Source: Bettongia penicillata ogilbyi | Lineage: Eukaryota > Chordata > Mammalia > Diprotodontia > Potoroidae | Assembly: GCA_023548195.1 (NCBI GenBank) | Contig: JAJHZJ010000028.1 | Location: 1,878,001-1,942,000, forward strand | Length of the DNA: 64,000 nucleotides | Direction: 5' to 3' | Shown here: in pieces, positions 32,344 to 43,377 of the stretch | How positions within the stretch are numbered: position 1 is the first letter of the stretch | Layout of the letters: every line of letters begins with the position of its first letter | Notes under the pieces: model-generated | Databases searched by the model: none | What the model was told of the DNA's origin: nothing | What the model saw: the letters and a program-made list of their open reading frames with translations, nothing else | Translations under genes and position numbers: made by a program

Positions 32344-32520
32344 CAAATTACTTCATTGTTATGTCTGTGAAGCAAGAAACAAGCTATTAACTTCCCCATT
32401 TTACAAGATAAGAAACCAAATCCTTAGGCAGTAAAATGACTTGCCTGATGTCATCAAGTCCTTTCAGATTAGAATTGCAGTCACCTGAGTCCACCCTAAC
32501 TATCCACTGTATCTTACAAT
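32344..32520 (-). mobile_element. Diverged MIR-like SINE, copy 2 of a local duplicate
   Basis: 'cattgttatgtctgtgaagc', 'ttccccattttacaagataa', 'aaaatgacttgcctgatgtc' and 'ctatccactgtatcttac' align along their length with 32037-32217, about 305 bp upstream. Confidence 0.68.
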
Positions 32521-32937
32521 ATAATGGGAACAAACATTTGGGTTTCCAGTGAGTATACTAAAAATAAGAGTAATTTCAGACAAGTACAACCACATCAGTG
32601 AAGATTTCACATTGAAAAAGTCACTTCCAGAAAAGGGACTGACTTTAAAGGTCAGATGGAAATTTACCCCACTCACCCTCCAAAACTCAACTAAGTAAAT
32701 TTTTCATGAGGCTTTTTGGGGTTAACCTCTTCAAGAAAGTGACTGTGGGAAGTCATTAAGTGATTGTGGGAAGTTTTAATGTCTTATCTAAGGACTAGAC
32801 AGTTTACAGCACTTTTTTTTGAAAGTGCATGAATCAAGGAGATGTGGGAGGTGGAAGGTTATCTACCATCTGAGATCATATATCTGGTTTTTGTAATTTC
32901 CCATTTAAGCCTTAATTCAAGAACACGTATATGCATA

Positions 32938-33045
32938 AGATTGTATGTATGTATGTATACCTATATACACACATATGTGTATATATCCCTACATATACAT
33001 ACATACATAAATACATTCATACATATACATACATACCTAAAGATA
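32938..33045. repeat. Compound TATG / CATA microsatellite
   Basis: Imperfect tatgtatg, tatacaca and acatacat words. The 103-codon open frame over it is repeat-derived. Confidence 0.9.
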
Positions 33046-33560
33046 GACAGCTTGAAGAAATCCCCAAGGCTCCACTTAGTTCCTCCATTCTATTTACCGG
33101 GTAAGGTTCAAAGTAGTCTTTCATCACCCAGAGATGAGAAAATTAAATTGTAGCTTCTTTCTTTAAGACAACAGCTAATAATCAAATTCAAAAGCATCCA
33201 TTTTGCTTCCTCCTAGGGCTTTGTTACTGTTAATAAAACCTAGGCTCTTGGAAACAAATTGCATTTGGGGGCTACATATTAGATTGAATCTGCTCACCAA
33301 TGGTAGCCATTCCCTTCCAAGGAGTGAAATGAATAATTGAAATATTCACACATTTTCTAGGAGTCCCCAGCTCCTGTTCTTTTCCTTTTCCTTTCTTACT
33401 TCCCCCACCCAGTACAAGGCCTTTTCTTATTCAGTCCTTCTTTCAAAAGTGCCCTATCTTCTGTGTGGGAGTAATTGAATAGATGAATGACAGTCCGTTT
33501 CAGCTTCACTGTTCAACATTTTACTTTTGTGTGTTTATTTGTCCCATATCTTTTGAAAGA
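33046..33560. other. Unclassified sequence, no gene seen
   Basis: No repeat or coding signal recognised. Confidence 0.45.
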
Positions 33561-33564
33561 AAGG

Positions 33565-33745
33565 AAGCATATTACAGTACATACAGTGCCAGGCGTAGCA
33601 ATAGAAAGGCCTAGGTTCAAATCAGCCTCTAATATTTACTGCTATATAATCCTGGGCGCATAATTAAACATCTATGAGCCTCAGACATTTTTCCTATGAT
33701 TTTAAGACGTAGATTGAATGGTCAGTAATAGCCCAGTCCAGACTT
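33565..33745 (+). mobile_element. MIR-like SINE, diverged
   Basis: 'gcaatagaaaggcctaggtt', 'aaatcagcctctaatattta' and 'ctatgagcctcagacatttt'. Confidence 0.7.
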
Positions 33746-33949
33746 CTATGGCTCATTGTATGGATTTTGATGGCTTTAGAATGAGTGTAAATAGCAACTG
33801 TTTTCTGTTCTGTCAGGAAACTTAGAGGGTCCTTCCCTCTCAGATTGATATTTAATGATAGTAAATTAATCTATCTTCTGTCTCAATTCATGCCTAACCT
33901 TTGGTCATTGAATGGTCATTGCCTTGGATAAACTGGGACTAGAAAATGA

Positions 33950-34185
33950 CCTTAGAAAGGTCAAGGTCATCCACTGCATCCTGAGCCATCATCAGTCATC
34001 TTGACTTTTGTCTTGCCACCGGACTTCTATGGTTCTGGAGGGAAAGAGTAAGGCTGGTGACTTTGTGCAGCTCTGCCTCACTTAAGAACAATTCACAGGG
34101 AAGTCAAGACATGACCCTTGGGAAGCTTTTGGCCCTCTTTGAAAACCAAGGACAAAGAAACACCACAAATGTAAGTTCACTGCAA
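33950..34185 (+). mobile_element. RTE-tailed SINE, 3' part
   Basis: 'gtcatccactgcatcctgag', 'gtcttgccaccggacttcta', 'gtgcagctctgcctcactta' and 'gaaaaccaaggacaaagaaa' are shared, in the same order, with 60060-60260 and, inverted, with 45210-45400. I assign it to the marsupial RTE-SINE family from memory of its consensus; the within-window match is direct. Confidence 0.72.
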
Positions 34186-34334
34186 GGGACTTCCCATCCC
34201 AGGCACTCCCACATGGATGAAATCACAAGTCCCTCCTTGAACTAACTTTTCATACATGGACAGTGGTTCTATTCATAAAATAACACTGAATGAAATCTAT
34301 CGTTCCCCATGCTGCTTGCTTATTTAGAATTCTT

Positions 34335-34980
34335 TGTGTCATCCAGTGAGATCACTGCTATACTCCAAAGTCCTATACTCCAAAGATATCAAAGAAAGAG
34401 TTAAAGGGCCCATATGGACACAAATATTTATAGCAGCCCTTTTTGTAGAAAAGCTGAATAGTAGCTATCTTTTTGTATAGCACCCAGACAAAGAAATAAA
34501 AATTAAAGAGGTGTCTATCAATTGGGGAATGGATGAACCCATTATAGTATTTCAATTGATCAGATGCTATTATATTTGTTAATAAATGTTGTAAAGGATC
34601 GTTTCCAAGAAATCTGGGAAAACTTTATGAACTATTATAGAATGAAGTGAAAAGAGCCAGGAGAACAATTTATACAGTAACAGTATCATAGAGACAAATA
34701 ACTTTGAAAGACTTAAAAACCCTAATGAATGCAACTTAGCAGAATTCCAAAGATGAAGAATGCTACCTACTAACAGAGGAGCGATGGACTCAAGATAGAG
34801 AGTGGGACCCACATTTTTGGATATGTTTGCACATGGCCAATGTGGAGATTTGTTTTTGCTTGATTCTGGAGAGTTGTTGAATTGGTATTATTTTTCTTTC
34901 CCCTGTCCACTATGGAATGGTAAAGGAGAAGTGGGAGAGAGAGAAAATAAGTATTTATTAATTTAAAATTTTTAAAACAA
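34335..34980 (+). mobile_element. 5'-truncated L1 (ORF2 end and 3' UTR)
   Basis: 'aaatatttatagcagccctt', 'caattggggaatggatgaac', 'agccaggagaacaatttata' and 'cacatggccaatgtgg'-type blocks follow the L1 end in sense, closing with an A-rich tail near 34950-34985. Confidence 0.85.
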
Positions 34981-35154
34981 GCAACGAAAAGACTTCTTTA
35001 TCTCTCTGGCTCCAATTACATGTCCAAGACATGCTGGATTCCACTCTTCCTACTCAATCCTTCCATCTAAGCATGGAGATCCATGATCAAATCAAAGGTG
35101 AAGGGTAGAAGCAACAAATCCAGGCATGATTTGTATAACTTCATTGCAGCCAGC

Positions 35155-35260
35155 TGTCATTTACATTGTATACTTTAGGAGTCCACCTTGTGCTAAGTAT
35201 CAGGCATAACTTACAACATATGGAGTCCTTACCTCCAAGGAGCTTTATGCCCTACCTCAG
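35155..35260 (-). mobile_element. L2 3'-end fragment
   Basis: 'ccaccttgtgctaagtatca' and 'tccaaggagctttatgccct' are diverged antisense L2 terminus blocks. Confidence 0.55.
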
Positions 35261-35477
35261 TGTTTCCTGGCTACCAAACTGTGGCTCTGCTATTCATGCA
35301 GTACAAATTTTTACTGGTCTGCAAAACTTTTATTGCCAAAGGCCTTTGCTAGAAATAATCATTAGAAGAACAGATTCCTCTTCTTCCTGCTTTGATATGT
35401 TTCCTCTTTTCTACTCCACTTAGCCCATTCCCCCATGACTCTTACCTTCTCCCAGGCTCCTAAGCTATAGCTATACT

Positions 35478-35580
35478 GAGGCTACAGTTGCTGGTCTGCC
35501 TCTTCTTGACCCCATGGACCATAGCCTGCCAATACTATCTATGGGGTTTTCTTGACAAAGACACTGGAATCATTTGGGCA
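35478..35580 (-). mobile_element. MAR1-type SINE fragment
   Basis: 'tgaccccatggaccatagcc' and 'atggggttttcttgacaaag' are the antisense 3' end of the same MAR1 variant seen at 31230. It is truncated after about 100 bp. Confidence 0.85.
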
Positions 35581-35584
35581 AAGC

Positions 35585-35775
35585 AAATTTTAGTGTAATA
35601 TAGCGGGAATAGTGCTGGATTTAAAGTCAGAACAACCTATGTTTAAATCCTAGCCCTGTCTCTTTCTACCTATGTGATCTTGGACAAAATATCTATCCTC
35701 TCTAGCCTCTAAGGGGAGAACAGATTAGATAACCTCAAAAGCTTCTTCCATCTCTGAATATAGGATACATTGACT
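35585..35775 (+). mobile_element. MIR/THER-like SINE
   Basis: 'tgctggatttaaagtcagaa', 'tttaaatcctagccctgtct' and 'cttcttccatctctgaatat'. Confidence 0.83.
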
Positions 35776-36634
35776 TCCCTGAATCTTTAGTCTGGGATAG
35801 GTTGCTCTCCATGCCTACTTCTAATCAGGTGCTGTGGACCGCACAGGGGAGGAAAGAGCAGCCAGTCTAGGAAACACACTTTATGTTCATTCAACATTGG
35901 CTTCAGTTTTTGTTTAGCAAGAAAGAATGGGTAGAAGCGACAGAAAAAGACTTGGCTATGGACCTAATGGCTAATTCTTTGAGGTAGACTGGGGTTTTCC
36001 ACTGGCAGACTTTTATTGGCCTCTGAATGTAATGTAATACCTCAAAGCATCCTGTGTAGTGGTCTGTGTTCCTAGGGAAGCACTGTCTCCAGGCCTGTTA
36101 CCCTTTAAAACAAGAACTGGAGGCCTGGAGGATCAGGCAACAGGACTGGGCAGGGGCCTTAATGAGGTGTGTCAGCAAAGAAGTGTAAAGTTGCCAAAGA
36201 AATAGCAAGAACCCCCTCCCTACCCCTGACCCCAATATTCCACAGCCAGGGGTGTGTCCCAAACTCCAGTGTAACTCAACATGGATTTCCAGACAGCCCT
36301 GTCTATATGTGGAGCCTTTTGTGCAATCATCTGGCCAACTGACAAAAACTTTTCTTGGATTCAGATTTGAACATTGTGGGGGGTTTTTCCCTATGTGAAT
36401 CTGAAATGACTTGTCCTCTAATTTTCCTTTTTCTTTAAGAAAATGTTTGGGGTTTTTTTCATCTTTCTTTTTTCAAAAATTTTAAACTAGTTAATATGCC
36501 TTCCAGATGTTCCAGGGAAAAACACCCTATAGTGAAACATAAAATTATGTTCAAACAAAGCTTCAAGTCTGACCTAAATGCACACAATTCAGACAATGCA
36601 AAACTCAGGCTCTGTAGCTTTCATCTGATGGTCC
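35776..36634. other. About 860 bp without recognisable repeats or genes
   Basis: No transposon, exon-like or RNA-gene signal was found. Confidence 0.5.
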
Positions 36635-36840
36635 TTAGAGAGACAGCATGGTGCAAGTAGAAAGTATGATGGATTTAGATTCAGGGCACCAGAACTTGAA
36701 TCCCAACTCTCCTACTCTCTAGTGGATGATCAGCAAGTCATTTCACCTATGATGACCTCAATTTCCACCTATGTAAAATAACAGGATGGGGGACTAGATG
36801 ACTTCCAAGGTCATTGCTTCTAGCTCTACATCTGTGTTGT
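36635..36840 (+). mobile_element. MIR/THER-like SINE
   Basis: 'gacagcatggtgcaagtaga', 'gaacttgaatcccaactctc' and 'tgggggactagatgacttcc'. Confidence 0.85.
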
Positions 36841-36869
36841 GGTGATCCTACTTGTCCCTAAGGACTCAA

Positions 36870-37072
36870 CTATCTATTTAATGGCTATAGTGCTAGACTT
36901 GGAGTCAGAAAGACCCGAGTTAAAATCCTGCCTAAGACACCTATTAATTATATGATATTGCATAAATCTTATAAACTTCTTTCAATTTCTGTTTCCTTGT
37001 CTATAAAATGGAGATAATAATAGGACCTACTTTCCATGGTTGTTATGAGGACCAAATGAGATGATAGAAGAG

Positions 37073-37126
<54 letters not shown>

Positions 37127-37190
37127 CAATAGAACTTTACCAACCTTAAAGAACCATGTAAATGTTCGCTATAATCATCATCATTAATTT
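36870..37190 (+). mobile_element. Mon1/THER-type SINE with an internal GATA expansion
   Basis: Sense blocks 'cttggagtcagaaagacccg', 'tataaaatggagataataat' and 'ggttgttatgaggaccaaat' lie left of the microsatellite. The SINE end 'accttaaagaaccatgtaaa' and a 'catcatcatt' tail lie right of it. Confidence 0.88.
37073..37120. repeat. Perfect (GATA)12 microsatellite
   Basis: Forty-eight uninterrupted bases of GATA inside the SINE body. Confidence 0.97.
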
Positions 37191-37530
37191 CATACCTATT
37201 ATTCAAGAACAGAGCTGGAATTTGTTATTCCTTGCTCATGGGTTAGATTTGGATACTGACACCTCACCAAAGTTTAGGAAAAGAAAAAAGAAAAATTGGG
37301 ACCATGTGAAGACCAGCCAGCAGATTATTTTGAATTCTCATGAGATTAATATAAGTATATTCATGATAAATTCCATATGCATATCATTTAGAGCAGAGAA
37401 TCCTGTCAGGGAAGAGGTGGGGAGGTAAATAGGCATTAATCCACTTGGACTGAGGTGTAGTAAAATCACATATGGAGTCTATGAAACCTTGGAGTCATTT
37501 CTGTTCACCCTCCTTCACCTGCGTCTAATC

Positions 37531-37689
37531 CAGCAATGTGGAACCTTCAGCCTTGAAGCCACATGTGGCCCTTTGGGTCCTCAAATGTCACCCTTTGACT
37601 GAATCCAAACTTCACAGAACAAATTGGAGTTGCACTTGAGGACCTAGAGGGCCACATGTGGCCTTGAGGTCACAGGTTCCCCACCCCTG
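37531..37689. mobile_element. Palindromic hAT-like MITE
   Basis: Arms 37531-37584 and 37636-37689 are inverted copies with about three quarters identity. The middle of each arm contains the perfect block 'gccacatgtggccct' or its complement. The right end reads ttccccacccctg, a typical hAT terminus (caggggtgggga inverted). A 51-bp loop separates the arms. No clean 8-bp target duplication is visible. There is no transposase, so it is non-autonomous. Confidence 0.75.
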
Positions 37690-37915
37690 TATCCGTCACC
37701 AAGTTCTGTTGCTTTTTCCATCAAAATGTTTCAGAGATCCATTGTTTTCTCTGCACTTTGAACTATAATCATCATAAAACAGATTTTCATTGCTTCCTAC
37801 CTGTATGAACTATCACAGCTCCTGTGAAAGCCTCTTAGCTTTTCTTCGTGCCTCCAATTTCGCCCTCCTCCAACCCAAACTACTGCCAAGACAATTCTCC
37901 ATAACCCATGGGCAT
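37690..37915 (+). mobile_element. L2 LINE fragment
   Basis: 'gtgcctccaatttcgccctc' and 'ctccaacccaaactactgcc' are in L2 sense order. It probably continues at 38365 after an L1 insertion. Confidence 0.7.
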
Positions 37916-37917
37916 CA

Positions 37918-37972
37918 TTCATTCATTCACCAAACATTAGTTAAGTCAGTGTTAAGTACTGGGAAAATGTAA
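37918..37972 (-). mobile_element. L2 3' terminus fragment
   Basis: 'attcattcattcaccaaaca' followed by 'agtgttaagtactggg' is the antisense L2 end. Confidence 0.65.
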
Positions 37973-38340
37973 AAAAAAATTAATTCTTAATTTTTATTTT
38001 CAGTTCCAAATTCTCTTACTCCCTCTATCTATCCCTCCTCTACCCATTCAGAAGGCAAGAAATATGATATTTATTATACAAAGATATACAAAACATATTT
38101 CCACATTAGCCATGTGGGGGGCATAGTAAGCAAAATAAAGTAGAAAAATATGCTTCAATCTGTACTCAGAGTTCATCAGTTCTCTCTCTCTGTTTCATCA
38201 TCAGTTCTTAGGAATTGCCATGGATCGTTGTATTGATCAGAGAAGCTAAGTCTTTTACATTTTATCATCATTATTATATGACTGTTACTGTGTACACTGC
38301 TCTCCTAGTTCTGCTCACTTCACTCTGTTGCAAATATTTT
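37973..38340 (-). mobile_element. 5'-truncated L1 3' end
   Basis: Starts with an A/T tail, then 'ttccacattagccatgtggg', 'ttaggaattgccatggatcg' and 'ctagttctgctcacttcact'. These parallel the antisense L1 end at 1940-2280. Confidence 0.85.
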
Positions 38341-38364
38341 TGAAAGGTTATATTTTTCCCCCAG

Positions 38365-39345
38365 TTTAAGGACCTTGAGTGGTTCCCTACTGACTATTAA
38401 CTCCTCTGCCTCACTTTCAAGGCTTTTCATAGTTGGAGAATTAATTCTGTCTTCAGCACTTCAATACAATCTGCTGGTTTGTTGCAGTTTTTGGGTCCCA
38501 AAAGCTGGCCTAAAATCTATGATGAATTTTCCTTAGTCACCAAAATCATGAACTCATTTTCATATCTTCTAGAGTCATCCCACTGGAAAATCCCCTCAAA
38601 TGACCATTCCAGATCCCAGTGGGTTTCAGTGGGTCCTTGCAAAGATGATTCAGAACTTGCCAATTGAAGTCATGGGCCCAGTAATTCTCGTAGATGACTA
38701 GGTGTCACCTTTAACCTTCAAAACTACCTACTAAGTCAACCATGTTTTCCATTACTCTCCAATGAACACCATACATTATTCCAGCTTATTACACTACCCT
38801 GTACCACATGGCCAATGGAAGCTTCTTGAAAGTAAGGATTGTTTCATTCTTTGTCTTTATGTTTCCAGCATCTATCCCAGTATTTGGCACATAATGGGTG
38901 CTTAAAATGCTAATTTATTGATACTGTGTTCTTTTTCATAGCCATTCTTCCAATTATGCTATTTTTCCCACCTTGAAGGTCCTCCCTATTCCTTTCCACA
39001 TATTACAATTCCATCTACCTTTCAATTCTTACTGCTTTCATAATTACTAAAACACACATAGCTTTCTTCCTTCTCCAAGCTCCATTTACACTTACAGTCA
39101 GGACCACATAGTTTGGCATTTAATTGTTCATTATTTATTTCATGGATGCCCATATTGTCTCCCCCTCTAGAATGTAAACTGCTTAAGAGCAGGAACCTTG
39201 TCTCAAATTTGTGTGTTTTCCACATAGGACCTAGCACCGTACTGGCACATGACTGGAACTGACTGAGGGACAGATTAGTGGCAGTTTTCACAGTCAATTA
39301 TCTTATGACCCCTTCCATTTTTCTTATTAAAATAAAAGCTCAATA
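38365..39345 (+). mobile_element. L2 LINE fragments including two 3' ends
   Basis: 'ttgagtggttccctactgac' and 'actttcaaggcttttcatag' (38370-38480) belong to ORF2. 'ggaagcttcttgaaagtaag' with 'cataatgggtgcttaaaatg' (38815-38905) and 'ctagaatgtaaactgcttaa' with 'cacataggacctagcaccgt' (39165-39245) are terminal blocks. The section 38485-38690 in between is unclear. Confidence 0.75.
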
Positions 39346-40238
39346 AATATTCGAAGAATGCTGAGGACTCGCTCTTCTAAACTATTTCAATTGCACTAGT
39401 AGAATTTTCATATGTGCTGATTAAATTCATGAGGAAAAATGTGTGTATTATAGAATGGTAAGACATATACCTGTTTCAGGCCTTGACGCCACTCTAGAAT
39501 TTTACCACTCTAGAATGCGCATACCTCCTCCCGAAACTTCAGGGAAAATTTATTTCATGCGTTAATTACCAATGTGGGAAATGGAGGGAGGGTTCCCATT
39601 CTTCCAGTAGGTTGCAAGCAATAAGAACTCTTGCCTTACCCAGAAATATTTTTTTCAATGTTTGGGGTTGTCTATCTTGTGCGTACATTGTCCCTGAGAT
39701 GCATACTTCCCCTCATTTATAGTCACAATTTAACTAACCAGTTGGAGGAAATCTGGCCTACTAGGTCTGACTTCAATAACAATAACCAAAAAAAAAGCAA
39801 GAGAAAGAGAATTCACAATCCTGATTTCCACTTTGGCCTTAACTAGCTCCCATTGTGCTCCATATGGCAGGACATATGTTTCTCCCCATATAAATTTAAA
39901 ACATCTGAAAATAATATTATCTTCATTGGGCTGCATTCAAGAATGAGGCAGCTCTTTTTGAGCCAAAGCTTTGGACTGATGGTAAATCTATGAGGTAGAA
40001 TCACACAGAGCAATGGGTCCCAACACCCTAGACATAACAGCTAATCAAAGGACAATTATTGTGGTGTTAGAAAAAGGACAGTCCCCCTTCCATGAGAAAT
40101 CACTGGCATGTTACATCAGCTTCAAACACAAATAATTGTAAAAAATAAGAAGAATGAATATCAACCCCCAGCTTCCACATTCCCTGCCTCCAAGTCATGG
40201 TGGACATGGTGGATAAATATTTAACTACTGGTTCTCCA
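39346..40238. other. About 900 bp without recognisable repeats or genes
   Basis: Short open frames on both strands at 39631-39936 overlap each other and show no domain. Confidence 0.45.
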
Positions 40239-40239
40239 G

Positions 40240-40450
40240 GGTTAAGTGTGTACTTATGACACACTGTTAAGCTTAAACTACATTATTAGCATTTTCTCCA
40301 TCAATTTCTTATCCAGTCAAAAAAACAATAAATCAAGCCCTGATTTGTAACATTTGTTGATATCTAAGGCATATGTAAGTAGATGCTGACATGGAAAATT
40401 TAAAAATTTACTCTCAGGAATCTGTGGGAATAGGTTCCAGCGCACCCTTA
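40240..40450. repeat. Unclassified hairpin repeat, copy 1
   Basis: Shares a colinear series with 52670-52850: gacacac, 'gcattttctccatcaattt', 'aaatcaagccctgatttgt', 'tttgttgatatctaaggc' and 'ggaaaatttaaa'. The core aaatca-agccc-tgattt forms a short stem. The family is not one I recognise. Confidence 0.65.
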
Positions 40451-40820
40451 GACAAGGGTATGTTCATCCACACTGAGGCTTAATCAATTTAACTAAGTTG
40501 TAGAGACGCTCAGATACGTTTAAGAAGAAAATAACATAAAAATGGAAACCCCAAAGCTAAGTTCCTGAGATAACCTGGTGTAATAGTCCTTGACAAGATG
40601 CTGGGATTTCCAAATAGTGACACTGGAAATTTTGAGAATATCTCTGAGCTCAGAGTCTATAAAAAGAAGAAAGAGGCCTAGCGATAAGTCAGATGTAGAT
40701 AATAATAAGTCAGGTTAGAGGGCTCAGATCAAGACGCTTGTAACAGAAGAAAGACTGGTCAAAGAACCTATGTGGCTAATGGGCTTAATTATGTGGCTAA
40801 TAGCCCCTTAATGAAAGGAT
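40451..40820. other. Unclassified sequence, no gene seen
   Basis: No repeat or coding signal recognised. Confidence 0.45.
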
Positions 40821-40822
40821 TT

Positions 40823-40908
40823 GTTCTGTGAAGTCTGCATTCAGTCAAAAGGCTGCACTTGAGGACATAGAGGGCCACATATAGTCAAGACTGCAGTTTC
40901 CCCACCCC
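40823..40908 (-). mobile_element. Half of the hAT-like MITE
   Basis: 'gttctgtgaagtctgcattc', 'cacttgaggacatagagggc' and the terminus 'gtttccccacccct' match the reverse complement of the loop and left arm of 37531-37689. The other arm is missing. Confidence 0.72.
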
Positions 40909-40909
40909 T

Positions 40910-41685
40910 ACATGAATTAGTGTTCTGTTAGTTTCAAAGAGAGAGCAGTTTTGACCTGAAGCCAGTACTATATCAGGGATACCAGGACAGCTGAACTGGT
41001 AAAGCATCATCAGGAGCTACAGTCATAAATGAAGAGTGTATCCACCTCCATCCTACACAGAGACTGCGACATCAGTACATGAAACCAGAGAGAAGCAAGG
41101 ATTTCTTGCTGGGCTATGAGACTAGCCCTCATGATGCTACTGATGCTGTATCTTATGTTTTGCCTGAGAGAGAGAGGAGACAGTGAGGTTTCATCTAAGG
41201 ATAATATTGAAGCAATGGGGGCATGAGGAGGGAGGGCCTGTTTAGGCTTCTTTCTGCCTGTATCCTCCCTTTGTTATGTATCTCCCCAGGAGAGTTTAAT
41301 ATTCCAGGCTATGCTGTCAAGCTTTGAGAGGCCTGAGGTAGACAGATCATCTAAGGAGCTGAATGTGATAAATGCTCCTCATAAGGTCTGAGAAAGCTAC
41401 ATACTTAACATTCCTTTATGAACCATTCCTTCTTCCCTTCCAGCTTCAAACCATGTAACCAACCTGTGACCTTCCTCTTCGTCCCCCGGGAGCTTTGACC
41501 CTCATTCTGAGGCCCTTAGGTTCTGGAGACCAATGAGTGAGCTTCCACCTGATCTTGCCTGGACCTAGGCCCAACCACTGTCCAAGTCCAAACCATTCTG
41601 GGAAATGACTAAGTCAATCCGTTGTCCCCATTGTCAAATCTAGCTTAGCTATATGTATTATCTTCCCCTACAAAAAAAGTAAGGT
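40910..41685. other. Unclassified sequence, no gene seen
   Basis: No family recognised. An unrecognised LTR is possible but no terminal tg/ca pair or primer-binding site was found. Confidence 0.4.
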
Positions 41686-41689
41686 AACA

Positions 41690-41775
41690 GGAATATCTTA
41701 CTTGCTTGTACTTGCATTTCCAGAGCTTATATGCTAAGCACTCAATAAATGCTTTTCTATCCATCCATTAATTCC
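41690..41775 (+). mobile_element. L2 3' end, sense
   Basis: 'gcttgtacttgcatttccag' and 'gctaagcactcaataaatgc'. Confidence 0.68.
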
Positions 41776-41939
41776 TTAGAAGAATGACTCCAATAGAAAC
41801 AGCAACTACTAAACCATACATAAGGATCCACTTTGGAGTATATTGACTTAGAAACCCATGTATTAACATTATCTATGCTTTATCCATTTTGTTAAGTATT
41901 TCCCAATTGCATTGTAATCTAATTCTGGTTGCACAAGAG

Positions 41940-41995
41940 AGTGTTATAGACCACATACAGCCCAACAACCACCTGTTTGACACCTCTGCTTTAGA
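41940..41995. mobile_element. hAT-like terminal fragment
   Basis: 'accacatacagcccaacaac' followed by 'ctgtttgacacctctgcttt' resembles the inverted end of hAT MITEs with a cagrggtgtcaaac terminus. Only one end is present. Confidence 0.5.
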
Positions 41996-42029
41996 ATCTA
42001 AGAAGAGAAGCTGTATCTAAGGAACAAAG

Positions 42030-42465
42030 ATGAAGAGGGATAGCTGGTGTAAAGGCAGGAAATGGAATGTTGCATATGAGTAAGAAGGTCAGTTTGGCTA
42101 CATTGTCATGTGCATTAAAGGGAAGTACGTGTAGTGTAATAAGGATGGTGAGGTAGTTGTGGGCCAGCTTGTGAAAAGCTTTAAGGAGGAATTTATAGTT
42201 AATTTATATGTATATATATATATATATATATACATATATATTATATAGATAGATCTTTATTATATATTTATATTTAATTCTAGAAGCAATAGGGAGCCAC
42301 TGGAGTTTATTGAGTAAAAGAATAACATGATCAAGATCTTTGCTTTGGCAAAATCACTTGGGCACCAGTATGGAAGATGGATTCTACAGGGAAGACACTT
42401 GAGACAAAGAGACTTGTTTGGAGACCACTGAAACAATCTAGGCAAGGGGTAATGAGAGAAAGAGA
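42030..42465 (-). mobile_element. L2 3' UTR fragment split by a TA repeat
   Basis: 'gtgggccagcttgtgaaaag', 'caatagggagccactggagt', 'agtatggaagatggattcta' and 'caatctaggcaaggggtaat' follow the antisense L2 order. The tract 42205-42275 interrupts it. Confidence 0.82.
42205..42275. repeat. TA-rich microsatellite in L2
   Basis: Runs of tatata with single-base interruptions. Confidence 0.92.
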
Positions 42466-42474
42466 AAGTCTTTC

Positions 42475-42545
42475 TCTAATACCTACTATATGCCAGCACT
42501 AAGCATTTTACAAATATTATCTCATTTTATTATCTCCTGTGATGA
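42475..42545 (-). mobile_element. MIR 3'-end fragment
   Basis: 'acctactatatgccagcact' then 'aagcattttacaaatattat' and 'ctcattttattatctcct'. Confidence 0.72.
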
Positions 42546-42794
42546 AGACCTAAAGCAGAGTGGTGAATGAGACAGATGTAAAAGATATGATAGAGATACA
42601 AATGACAAATCTCACAATGATTGCAATCAGACTGTCCAGCAGTATCTAGGGACTTACTCCTATGGTGGCTCAGATGTTACACTTGAAGCTTACTCCAGTT
42701 TCCACTGCTCTGTTTCTGATTCGCTGTCACGGGTGCTAAGAGACTTACTGACTAGCGCATCTCTCAAGCAGTCAAAGGGAGGATAAAAGAGAGG

Positions 42795-42960
42795 ACAGAA
42801 GCCTAGTCTAACAGTTAGGAGTCCTATGGTTGCATACTGACTCTACCCCTGTGTGACTTTGGGTAAATCTCCCATTTCTCTGACTTTTAATTTCCTCATA
42901 TATCAAATAAGGGGTCAAAGATCCCTTCCTACTTTGAAATATCATACTTCTAGGCAGAAA
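42795..42960 (+). mobile_element. MIR-like SINE
   Basis: 'tctaacagttaggagtccta', 'gactctacccctgtgtgact' and 'atttcctcatatatcaaata'. Confidence 0.8.
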
Positions 42961-43049
42961 AACTGGACTTACAGAAAAAACAGTTTCTTTTGCAAGGCCT
43001 GCTTGGCACATGGTAAGTGGCTTATTAATCACTTGTTGACTCACTAGTA

Positions 43050-43375
43050 TGATTAAATGATCATTATGAACATCTTTTTAACTCAAGTATTCAATAATCT
43101 ACAAGATGCTAGATTACTTATTAAAGTTTAGAAGATTTAGAGTGTAGATTCAAAGAATTATTTTTAAGACAAATATTTTTTGAATGCTCAGTCAACAAAA
43201 GAAACTAAAAGCTTAACATTTTAAAATTTTGTTTTTTAAAATTTAAAAGTACAAACTTAAAAAGTGAAATAACAAAATCTCTTTTTTCTGGAGTCATTAG
43301 GGTATGTATAGACAGAACACCTTTTCTCATGCCTATATTGTTCGTATAAGATTAGATGCACCCCTTTGCAAGTCA
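43050..43375. other. AT-rich unclassified sequence
   Basis: High A/T with runs such as attttaaaattttgttttt. No gene or repeat family identified. Confidence 0.45.
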
Positions 43376-43377
43376 AG

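Noticed and set aside
32842..33153. 103-codon plus-strand frame
   Set aside because: It runs through the TATG/CATA microsatellite, which produces Tyr/Ile/His/Thr repeats.
40910..41685. Possible retroviral LTR
   Set aside because: No tg/ca ends, target duplication, primer-binding site or internal retroviral sequence could be found.
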